Source of the DNA: CALARM01 sp964431735
Lineage (GTDB): Bacteria > Vulcanimicrobiota > SpSt-956 > JAKJGF01
Direction of reading: 5' to 3'
Assembly (NCBI GenBank): GCA_964431735.1
Contig: CAYSLJ010000077.1
Location: 1-33,220 of the forward strand
Length of the DNA stretch: 33,220 nucleotides
The notes under the pieces are model-generated. The model had not been told where the DNA came from and searched no databases. It was given only the letters and a program-made list of their open reading frames with translations. Shown one piece after another: positions 22,878 through 30,272 of this stretch. The position numbers and the translations under genes were made by a program. Within the stretch, counting starts at the first letter, position 1. Each line of letters begins with the position of its first letter.

Positions 22878-24287
22878 GTGGAAGAGAGAATAGATCAATT
22901 AATAGAACAATTAAAAACGGGAAATATAGAAACACGTATGAAAATAGCCTGGATGATGGGCAAACTAAAAGATCCGAAAGCCATTGATCCTTTAGTGGAA
23001 TTATGCAGTGAAGAGAATGAAGATGTAAGGGAAAAAGCCGTAAAGTCTCTCGGAGAAATAGGGGGGAAAGTGGTCTTTAAACCGCTGTTAAAAGCTCTTG
23101 AAGATATAAGCTGGAAAGTAAGGAGAAATGCTGTCGAAGCTCTGGGGCTTCTCGGTGATAAAAGTGCAGTGTCCCATCTGTTAAAGCTTCTTGAAGACTG
23201 GGAAATAAGAGCCGATGTAGCCCAGTCTCTCGGTATGCTCGGCCATACGGAACCACTTCTTAAAGCTCTTGAAGATAAAGACGGATGGGTAGCAGGAAGG
23301 GCCGCATCTGCTCTCGGAAAAATCGGAGCAAAGAGTGCAGTGCCATTCCTTGTAAAAAGTCTCACAAATGAAGACTGGACAGTAAGAACAAACGTAGCAG
23401 AATCTCTCGGAAAACTCAGAGATAATGCTGCAATAGAACCACTTATTAAAATTTTGCTGGAAGACAAAGTAAGCGGTGTAAGAAGCAGTGCCTGTGAAGC
23501 TCTCGGCAAATTCGAAGATAAAATAATTGTAGAACCTTTAATAAAAGCTCTTTCTGACAGTGACTGGGATGTAAGAAGAAATGCTGCAGAAGCGCTTGGT
23601 AAACTGGGTGATAAAAGAGCAGTTGAACCTCTTATGAATGCTCTCTTCGATGAGAGCTGGAATACCAGAAGTAATGCAGCAGATTCCCTTGGTAAACTCT
23701 GTGATGAAAAAGCAGTGGCTCCTCTCGTAAAAATACTGGACGATGAGCATGAAACAGTGAGAAGTAATGCGGCAAAATCACTCGGTATACTGGGAGGCCC
23801 CGACATAGAAGAAGAACTTAACAGAGCTCTGGAAAAAGAAAAAGATAACTGGGTAAGAGCCTATCTTTCCGAAGCCATAGGTATGATAAGCTCCCGTAAA
23901 GGTTCAGAGGGCCGTAAAAAGATACTTGTTGTAGATGATGATAAATTTATATCAAAATTTATTTCCAGTGTTCTGAGTTCGGAAGGATATGAAATAATTG
24001 TAGCCTATGATGGAGCAGAAGCTCTAAAAAAGGTTGAAGTCAACAGACCTGACCTTATATTGCTTGATATTATGATGCCAGTAATGGATGGCTGGGAAAC
24101 GGCAGAAAAATTAAAATTAAATCCTGAAACAAAATCTATACCTGTAATTATAGTAACAGCCAAATCTCAGGAAAAAGATGTACAGAAAGGTGAAGAACTG
24201 GGAGTTGCCTGTTATATGATAAAACCCTTTAATCCGGTTGATCTGACTAAAACCATCAGGGAAATTCTCTCAGTATTTAAAGGATAA
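22878..24287 (+). CDS. HEAT-repeat (PBS-lyase type) array fused to a response-regulator receiver domain
   Basis: 469 residues, GTG start at 22878 after a modest AAAGGATTG site. Residues 5-335 are about ten 31-residue HEAT repeats of the A-V-x-x-L...D-x-x-W-x-V-R-x-x-A-A-x-A-L-G-x-L-G-D type. Residues 346-469 are a complete receiver: VVDDD at 351-355, phospho-acceptor D397 in LLDIMMP, T427 and K449 in the conserved places. There is no DNA-binding or enzymatic output domain, so phosphorylation probably controls the binding surface of the HEAT solenoid. No histidine kinase is in the window. A one-base gap leads into the next gene, so they are co-transcribed. Confidence 0.93.
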   Translation: MEERIDQLIEQLKTGNIETRMKIAWMMGKLKDPKAIDPLVELCSEENEDVREKAVKSLGEIGGKVVFKPLLKALEDISWKVRRNAVEALGLLGDKSAVSHLLKLLEDWEIRADVAQSLGMLGHTEPLLKALEDKDGWVAGRAASALGKIGAKSAVPFLVKSLTNEDWTVRTNVAESLGKLRDNAAIEPLIKILLEDKVSGVRSSACEALGKFEDKIIVEPLIKALSDSDWDVRRNAAEALGKLGDKRAVEPLMNALFDESWNTRSNAADSLGKLCDEKAVAPLVKILDDEHETVRSNAAKSLGILGGPDIEEELNRALEKEKDNWVRAYLSEAIGMISSRKGSEGRKKILVVDDDKFISKFISSVLSSEGYEIIVAYDGAEALKKVEVNRPDLILLDIMMPVMDGWETAEKLKLNPETKSIPVIIVTAKSQEKDVQKGEELGVACYMIKPFNPVDLTKTIREILSVFKG

Positions 24288-24288
24288 T

Positions 24289-26136
24289 ATGGTGAAATTA
24301 AGTTTTATATTCTATCTTTTGCTACTGGTGATATGTATTCCATCTTTTATATACGGCCAGGAACTTGCTTCGGTAAGACCAAGAACAGATGAAGACCATA
24401 TTTCGGAAGACATATATGTAAGAGAACAACCTGTAATGACCATTCATCAGGAAAGTTCCTATGACCCCCGGACAAGAGCTCAGGCTATTGCAGATAAATT
24501 AAACTCTATCTATTCAAAGGGAATTTCTACAGATAAAATATATTATAAAAAAGAAATAAAAAAGATAAAGGAAAATGGAAAGGAAAAAGAAAAACCTGCC
24601 GGCGTAAGTATCTACTGGGGACAGGAAAAACTCATTACTATTACTGATTTGCAGGGTAAATTAAATAATTCAGGTAATGAAGAACTGGCAGCCAGATGGG
24701 TAGGAAACCTGCAGAAAGCTTTTTCTTCTTCGCCGACCCTCAAGGTATTTCCCTCACAGATTCTTCTTGCACCGGGGGAAAAAAGTGATATAAAAATCCT
24801 GGGCACATCAACAGGTAAACTTACATGGAAAATAAACACGCAAAATATTATAGAAATAAAAGAAACAGATATCAGAGACAGACTGGTTGTCAGAGGTATT
24901 AATAAAGGAGACAGCACCGTAGAATTCGAAAAGGAAAGAGTTAAAATTAAGATAAATGTTTCAGTCAGGGAAAATTGTGTCGAATTTTCTACTCCGAATA
25001 CTATTTCCGTGAGCGGCACACCATGTCAGCCTGATGTTATAAGAGATGCAGTCATAAAGGAACTGACCCGTTCTATTTCTCTGAAGTCAGGGGCAAGTTT
25101 ATCTATAGATCCATTTAATATAAACCCTGCTCCCCTTTCTTCCGGTAAAGAATTAAACCTTCTCGTTCCAGTCAGGATAGAAGGAGACGGTATTGTAGCT
25201 ATGGAAAAATTTTTACCTCTGAAGGTCAGGCATCAGGAAGAGAAATTCAAAAAACCTGTTTCACTTTTCGTAAGTGACAGTCCGGAAAAGATCGTAAAAG
25301 ACGGTATAATGTTTTCCCATATCGTGTCAGGCGCATCACCTGCAAGGCTTTTATATTATCATCAGAATGGCTCTGAACAGGATAAATATCTTATAATAGA
25401 TCTGTTCAACCCTTATAAAACAGCATGCACAATATGGTTTATAAGCGGTACAGGAGGCCCGAATCCTCAGGAAGCATTTGTAGGACATGTGGCAACAGCC
25501 AGGTTTATGAGAAACTGTCTCTATAATTCAGGACAGTTTTTTACCATACCACCGGAAGAAAGAGTGGTTTTATACATGCAGAAAATGGCTCCCAAAGAAA
25601 TACTTACAGGCCTTTTTCATATCCAGTCTCCCCTGTCGTCATTTCTGGAACTTACAATAAGAGCCGAGTCAAAACCTTCAGGCCAGATTACGAAAGAAAT
25701 TCTGCCGAGAGACTCTGACTCAACTCATTGCAGAGGCGTTTATCCCGAACCTTTTGTAAATATAAATGAAACATACATTACGGGAGAACCGGAAAAATCT
25801 ATATACATAGGGAAAAGTCCATTTCTTGATTCTGTAGATGAAGGAGGCCCCCTTTACGGAAATTACGGAGTTTTATACGATATGAACATTACGATAAAAA
25901 ATCCTTCTTCCAATGTAAAAGAAGTGGAAATGAGCTTTACATCCCAGGGAGGTATAGCACAGGGCACTTTTCTTATAGACGGTCGTATGATAGAGACTCC
26001 CATAGTCAAATCTTCAGAACATGTCTCTTTAGCCACTCTATTTCTTAAAGGCGGAGAAGAAAGGGTAATTCATGTGAATACTATTCCTCAGGGAGGCTCT
26101 CACTATCCTGTAAGAATTATGTTAAAAAGCCGATAA
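24289..26136 (+). CDS. Large exported protein with MscS-N-like and Ig-like segments
   Basis: 615 residues with a Sec signal peptide (1-23). Residues 60-140 (DPRTRAQAIADKLNSIYSKG, then ISIYWGQ-like strand, LITITDLQG and LAARWVGNLQKAF) resemble the short periplasmic domain found before some MscS-type channels. Residues 142-225 look like a bacterial Ig/BIG2-type fold (VFPSQILLAPGEKSDIKI...ITVEFE-like strands). The rest (250-615) is beta-rich, of unknown family, with several Cys. No membrane anchor at the C-terminus. It starts one base after the HEAT-receiver stop and is followed by the secreted TPR gene, indicating one operon that links cytosolic signalling with envelope proteins. Confidence 0.75.
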   Translation: MVKLSFIFYLLLLVICIPSFIYGQELASVRPRTDEDHISEDIYVREQPVMTIHQESSYDPRTRAQAIADKLNSIYSKGISTDKIYYKKEIKKIKENGKEKEKPAGVSIYWGQEKLITITDLQGKLNNSGNEELAARWVGNLQKAFSSSPTLKVFPSQILLAPGEKSDIKILGTSTGKLTWKINTQNIIEIKETDIRDRLVVRGINKGDSTVEFEKERVKIKINVSVRENCVEFSTPNTISVSGTPCQPDVIRDAVIKELTRSISLKSGASLSIDPFNINPAPLSSGKELNLLVPVRIEGDGIVAMEKFLPLKVRHQEEKFKKPVSLFVSDSPEKIVKDGIMFSHIVSGASPARLLYYHQNGSEQDKYLIIDLFNPYKTACTIWFISGTGGPNPQEAFVGHVATARFMRNCLYNSGQFFTIPPEERVVLYMQKMAPKEILTGLFHIQSPLSSFLELTIRAESKPSGQITKEILPRDSDSTHCRGVYPEPFVNINETYITGEPEKSIYIGKSPFLDSVDEGGPLYGNYGVLYDMNITIKNPSSNVKEVEMSFTSQGGIAQGTFLIDGRMIETPIVKSSEHVSLATLFLKGGEERVIHVNTIPQGGSHYPVRIMLKSR

Positions 26137-26169
26137 AAAGTGGCTAAAAAAGAGGTGTTCAATATTAAA

Positions 26170-27342
26170 ATGATTAATATAAAAAATATTTGTATTTTAT
26201 TTCTTCTCATAATGTTACCTGTATGCAGTCAGGCAAAAACAGATTATTTTTATGCAGGTCTCAATTATTTCTATTCCGGCAATATGAATAAAGCCCTGGA
26301 GGCATTCGATAAAGTTCTTTCAGAGGAACCGAAAAATCATCAGGCCCTTTTTTACAAATCACAGATTTTAAAAAAACAGGGTAAAACAGGGCAATCTATT
26401 GCTGTAATTGAAAAAGCAGTGTCTCTTCAGCCATCCAGATTATTATACCTTTACAAACTGGCAGATCTATATTTAACAGCAGGAGAAAAAGGGAAATCAA
26501 TAAATATCTGGAAAAAAATAAAAAAACTTTCCCCTGACGATGTGACTCCTTATTATAATCTTTCTGATATTTACCACAGCCAGGGTAAAATGTCGGAAGC
26601 AATTACAGAACTCGAAGAAGCTATGAAAATACTGCCACAGGTTTCTCCGAAACTTCTCTGTCGCCTGGGGATGTTCTATCTGGAAAAAAATGAAATAAAC
26701 AAAGGAATGGATTATCTGGATAAATCCTTCCTTCTGGAACCGGACAATCTGGAAACATGTCTTGCAGTGGCAGATGTTTTTTATAAATACGGAATTTTCT
26801 CCAGAGCAGCCAGTTATTACAGTAAAGCCATAGGTATAGATCCTTACAGAGTAAAAGTTCATAGAAGACTTGCCTCAATATATTATTTAAGAAAAGAATT
26901 TAATAATGCCCTCGTTCACTTTGAAAAAATAGCAAAGCTTCAGCCAAAAGAAGCATCGGCTTACTATAATCCGGGGTGTCTTTATTATATAAAAGGTGAT
27001 TTCAATAAAGCACAGGAAAAATTTATGAAATCGATAGAAATATCTCCGTTAAACGGGAAATATCATTATAATCTTGCCTGTGTATATTTTAAACTCGGCA
27101 ACTATGACATTGCTTTAAAAGAGTTTTCCCAGGCAGTAAAACTAAGTCCTACCTCGGAAAAATATCTTTACGGACTCGGATGTATAAGCTATTTAATGAA
27201 AGATACAGAAAATACTTTAAAAGATTTCGAATCAATGTCCAATAATAAAACAGATCCGGACGGTTATCTTGCGAAGGGAATAACATATAGAGATAAAGGA
27301 AGGATAGATATATCAATAGAAGGTATAGAAAATCAGGAATAA
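26170..27342 (+). CDS. Exported TPR-repeat protein
   Basis: 390 residues from ATG 26170, which puts a normal Sec signal peptide (MINIKNICILFLLIMLPVCS, then QA) at the N-terminus and follows AAAGAGGTG; a GTG ten codons earlier is the alternative. About ten TPRs cover residues 25-385 (YFYAGLNYFYSGNMNKALEA, then SAYYNPGCLYYIKGDFNKA and similar). Such proteins scaffold envelope complexes. Its repeats are more diverged than those of the FlhA-fused protein at 6351-9722. It is 33 bases from the gene before and probably in the same operon. Confidence 0.85.
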   Translation: MINIKNICILFLLIMLPVCSQAKTDYFYAGLNYFYSGNMNKALEAFDKVLSEEPKNHQALFYKSQILKKQGKTGQSIAVIEKAVSLQPSRLLYLYKLADLYLTAGEKGKSINIWKKIKKLSPDDVTPYYNLSDIYHSQGKMSEAITELEEAMKILPQVSPKLLCRLGMFYLEKNEINKGMDYLDKSFLLEPDNLETCLAVADVFYKYGIFSRAASYYSKAIGIDPYRVKVHRRLASIYYLRKEFNNALVHFEKIAKLQPKEASAYYNPGCLYYIKGDFNKAQEKFMKSIEISPLNGKYHYNLACVYFKLGNYDIALKEFSQAVKLSPTSEKYLYGLGCISYLMKDTENTLKDFESMSNNKTDPDGYLAKGITYRDKGRIDISIEGIENQE

Positions 27343-27396
27343 AATTTATAAAAATTTTATCTCATAATTAAAATTAGGCATAGAAATTGTAATATC

Positions 27397-27449
27397 TGAT
27401 AATAAGATCACTTCAGTTATGACTGCTTCAGTCATACCTGTTATTATCA
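27397..27449 (+). promoter_or_regulatory. Two-tier hairpin upstream of the lolA-like gene
   Basis: Outer arms TGATAATAA (27397-27405) and TTATTATCA (27441-27449); inner arms TATGACTG (27418-27425) and CAGTCATA (27429-27436) around CTT. Both pairs are exact. It ends 20 bases before the start codon and 4 bases before AAAGGAG, so it could act as a leader structure or attenuator, or be an operator pair. Confidence 0.5.
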
Positions 27450-27469
27450 TTTAAAGGAGTGTTTATCTA

Positions 27470-28117
27470 ATGACCAGAAATTTTCTATACTCTTCTGTTA
27501 TGTTGCTTTTCCTGTTTATTGTTGCTTCTCCCGTATTCTGTAAGGAATTCAAATTTGATTCCAATATGACAGGTGATGAACTATGGCGCAGAGTAGACGG
27601 TTCCCTTTCAGGGCTTCGTGATTACACAAGTGAATTCAATGTGAATGCCAGTTCAAGAGATATTCATCTCAATGTAAAGGGAAAGCTATCTTGTATTCTC
27701 CCTGACAGAGTTAAATTTGTTCTGGAAGGACTGCCAAGTTTTCTCGGAGAACATAAAGAAATTATAACAGATAAATCCATACAGGAACTTATTGACAGAA
27801 AAAAGTTTTCCCACTCTATTGCAATGACAGAATTTATACAGGGAGAGCCCTATTATGTTATAAAAAGCACTGCTCTGGATAAAAAAGATAATCTTCAGGA
27901 AGCAAGATTCTGGATTCATGCAGAACATTATACATCAAATAAAGTTATACTCAAATATGCATCGGGAGGCTATGTAAGGGCTGAACAGAAATTCGAGAAG
28001 ATTAACGGCTATATGCTGCCTTCCTATGACGATATTAGTATTACCTTTCCGGAATGGCGTGCAAGAATGATTGTGCAGTTTTATAATTTTGCAACAAATA
28101 CAGGTTTAAAATTTTAA
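27470..28117 (+). CDS. LolA-like outer-membrane lipoprotein carrier family protein
   Basis: 215 residues with a signal peptide ending VFCKE. The mature part has the curved-sheet pattern of LolA/LppX folds: DELWRRVDGSLSGLRDYTSEF, repeated amphipathic strands KGKLSCILPDRVKFVLEG and the ARFWIHAEHYTSNKVILKY strand pair. These proteins carry lipids or lipoproteins across the periplasm. Sequence identity to true LolA is not evident by eye, and LolB or LolCDE are not in the window, so function as a generic lipid carrier is equally likely. ATG follows TTAAAGGAGTGTTTATCTA. MurG starts three bases after its stop. Confidence 0.75.
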   Translation: MTRNFLYSSVMLLFLFIVASPVFCKEFKFDSNMTGDELWRRVDGSLSGLRDYTSEFNVNASSRDIHLNVKGKLSCILPDRVKFVLEGLPSFLGEHKEIITDKSIQELIDRKKFSHSIAMTEFIQGEPYYVIKSTALDKKDNLQEARFWIHAEHYTSNKVILKYASGGYVRAEQKFEKINGYMLPSYDDISITFPEWRARMIVQFYNFATNTGLKF

Positions 28118-28120
28118 CTT

Positions 28121-29248
28121 ATGAAGTCATTGAAAATCATTGCTACAGGCGGAGGAACAGGGGGACATATTATACCGACTCTGTCTGTAATAAATAAATT
28201 AAAGGAAATTGAAGATATAGAGGTTCTCTATGTTGGTTCCGTAACAGGCATGGAAGCCAGGATAGTACCGGCCAGTGGTATAACATTCAGAGGCATTCAT
28301 TGCGGGAAATTGCGAAGATATTTTTCTCTGGAAAATTTCACCGATATGTTTAAAGTAGGTGCCGGTTTTTTTCAGTCATTGAATATTATAAGAAGTTTCA
28401 AGCCTGATGTAATATTCGCCAAAGGCGGATATGTAACAGTACCGGTAGGACTGGCAGGAGGGCTTCTCGGCATTCCTGTCATAGCCCATGAATCCGATAC
28501 AGTAATAGGTCTTTCCAATAAAATTCTCCTGAGATTTCTTAAAGTTATTTCACTGGGTTTTCCAGAAGACAATTATCCGGCAGAGGTTCAAAAAAAAGGA
28601 AAATATACGGGAAGTCCTATAAATCCGGCTATTATGAAAATAGCAGTTACGGAAAAAAATGAAGGAGTGAAACATTTCGGATTTAATCCTGCAAGACCTG
28701 TTCTTTTTGTCACAGGAGGAAGCCAGGGTGCAAGAGCAATAAATAATGCCGTAAAAGATATATTAAATGATCTTCTTCCCTCTATTCAGATTCTTCATCA
28801 ATCGGGAGAGCTGGATTATCCTTCTCTCTGTGAGGAAAGAGAGAAATTACCGGAAAATTTGAAAAAAAATTATAAATTATTTTCCTTTATTACAGATGAT
28901 ATGCCCCTGGCTTTACAGAGCGCCGATCTTGTTCTTACAAGAGGTGGCGCCAATACTCTCAGTGAACTCACAGTGTTAAAAAAGCCATCCATCATAATAC
29001 CACTGCCAGGGGCAGCCAATAATCATCAGATGAAAAATGCAAAAGTAATTGAGCAACATGGTGCCGGTATTATAATAGAACAATCCCTTCTGACAAAAGA
29101 CCTGATTTTAAAAACTATTAAAGATCTGATTACAGACAGAGAAAAACTGGAACACATGTCTGAAGAAGCTGCTTCTCTGGCACAACCTGATGCAGCAGAA
29201 TTAATAGCGAAAACTATTTTATCAGTTAATCTGAAGCGTAACGCGTGA
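28121..29248 (+). CDS. murG: MurG, lipid II synthase (UDP-GlcNAc transferase)
   Basis: Adds GlcNAc to lipid I on the cytoplasmic face of the inner membrane, the last cytosolic step of peptidoglycan precursor assembly. 375 residues, near the usual length. GGGTGGHIIP at 10-19, KGGYVTVPVGLAG near 105, HESDTVIGLSN, GGSQGARAIN, TRGGANTLSEL and PGAANNHQMKNA are the family motifs in order. It is three bases downstream of the LolA-like gene and away from any mur/fts cluster. The last codons (LKRNA and TGA) are written by a GCGTAACGCGTGA heptamer remnant, so the native C-terminus has been replaced or extended by repeat DNA. Confidence 0.96.
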   Translation: MKSLKIIATGGGTGGHIIPTLSVINKLKEIEDIEVLYVGSVTGMEARIVPASGITFRGIHCGKLRRYFSLENFTDMFKVGAGFFQSLNIIRSFKPDVIFAKGGYVTVPVGLAGGLLGIPVIAHESDTVIGLSNKILLRFLKVISLGFPEDNYPAEVQKKGKYTGSPINPAIMKIAVTEKNEGVKHFGFNPARPVLFVTGGSQGARAINNAVKDILNDLLPSIQILHQSGELDYPSLCEEREKLPENLKKNYKLFSFITDDMPLALQSADLVLTRGGANTLSELTVLKKPSIIIPLPGAANNHQMKNAKVIEQHGAGIIIEQSLLTKDLILKTIKDLITDREKLEHMSEEAASLAQPDAAELIAKTILSVNLKRNA

Positions 29249-29251
29249 TGG
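29236..29251. repeat. Heptamer remnant overlapping the murG stop
   Basis: GCGTAACGCGTGATGG, reverse-strand form of TYACGCG. The TGA of the repeat is the murG stop codon. Confidence 0.65.
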
Positions 29252-29285
29252 GCCGTAGTTATTTTTCTTGCAGTCCTCAGTACAT

Positions 29286-29822
29286 TCATGATTTCAATTC
29301 CAGAAAAGATTGTTCATAAAAGCCGTATTCAGGATGATATTTACTTATGACATTTATTTCTGTAAAGCCTGCCTTTAAAGCAGTTTTATAAGCTCTTTCA
29401 TTAAATTTATAAACTACTCCGTAGAGTCTTTTTACTTTTTTTGCTTCAAAGAGATAATTTATAAAAAGTTTCAGTGCTTCAGTACCATATCCCTTTCCGC
29501 GGCAGTCATGAGAACCGATTATTATTCCCACTTCTCCCGAACTTATATCATGTGAGTCAGGAAAAAAACCTGTTGCACCTATATGATTCTCCTGAGTATA
29601 AATAGACAGAACAAGTTTGTCTCTGTTAAATTCATCTGTATGAGAAATATTGTCCCATTCCGTTATATCATAATCAGGAATTTTGTAGCCTTCATGAAGA
29701 AGTCCTTCAAGATAACAGACTTCTTTATCTTTTTTCCACAATAATTCTCTTGCCAGATCGTCTCTGACTCTTTCCCTGAGTTCAAGTGTATTTCCTCTGA
29801 TTATAAATTTATTCTCTATCAT
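29286..29822 (-). CDS. GNAT-family N-acetyltransferase (RimJ/RimL-like)
   Basis: 178 residues from ATG 29822, nine bases after AAGGGAG; an in-frame ATG at 29831 lies against the ribosome site. The fold follows RimJ/RimL enzymes: LRERVRDDLARE in the first helix, IGATGFFPDSH, VGIIIGSHDCRGKGYGTEA (acetyl-CoA pyrophosphate loop, R/Q-G-x-G-x-G/A form) and GVVYKFNERAYKTALKAGF at the C-terminal substrate side. It would acetylate an amino group of a protein or small molecule. It converges with murG and lies 49 bases before the CutA gene on the other side, probably as a separate unit. Confidence 0.88.
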   Translation of the reverse strand: MIENKFIIRGNTLELRERVRDDLARELLWKKDKEVCYLEGLLHEGYKIPDYDITEWDNISHTDEFNRDKLVLSIYTQENHIGATGFFPDSHDISSGEVGIIIGSHDCRGKGYGTEALKLFINYLFEAKKVKRLYGVVYKFNERAYKTALKAGFTEINVISKYHPEYGFYEQSFLELKS

Positions 29823-29871
29823 TTCATTCATCTCCCTTTCTCTTATATTACTTTATCAGGGGCATAACACG

Positions 29872-30195
29872 TTACCCGGTTACTGTTTCATCCTTAATCC
29901 AGTCAAGATAACTTTTAGAACCTTCAACTACCGGTAAAGCTATTATCTCCGGCACAGTATAACTGTGAAGAGATTTGACTTTTTCCCGGAGAGCCGGGAA
30001 AAGTTCTTTTCTTGTTTTTATAATAAGCAAACATTCCTGATCTTCACAGATTTTTCCCTGCCAGGTATAAACAGAAGTTATGGAAGGAACAATATTCGCA
30101 CATGCAGCAAGTTTACTTTCTACAAGAGTATAAGATATGTTCTTTGCTTCTTCCATAGATGAAACTGTTACATAAGTTACTATAAAATCTGTCAT
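29872..30195 (-). CDS. cutA: CutA1 divalent-ion tolerance protein
   Basis: 107 residues, the usual size of this trimeric ferredoxin-like protein. VTVSSMEEAKNISYTLVESKLAACANI, SVYTWQGKICEDQECLLIIKTR and HSYTVPEIIALPVVEGSKSYLDWI (described here by segment) give the family pattern, with the conserved A-C-A-N and P-E-I. CutA binds Cu and other divalent metals in vitro; its cellular role is debated. ATG 30195 follows AAAGGAGGATTAACTTT. The final VTG and stop fall in a degenerate GTAACCGGGTAACG repeat. Confidence 0.95.
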   Translation of the reverse strand: MTDFIVTYVTVSSMEEAKNISYTLVESKLAACANIVPSITSVYTWQGKICEDQECLLIIKTRKELFPALREKVKSLHSYTVPEIIALPVVEGSKSYLDWIKDETVTG

Positions 30196-30272
30196 AAAGT
30201 TAATCCTCCTTTATGTTAAATCACCGGTCACAGGTCACTGATAGCTGTTCACTATTTACTGAAAAAAACCTC

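Noticed and set aside
22895..23806. 303-codon minus-strand ORF opposite the HEAT-receiver gene
   Set aside because: It is the antisense shadow of the regular HEAT repeats; its Ser/Leu/Arg-rich repeats have no family character and no ribosome site.
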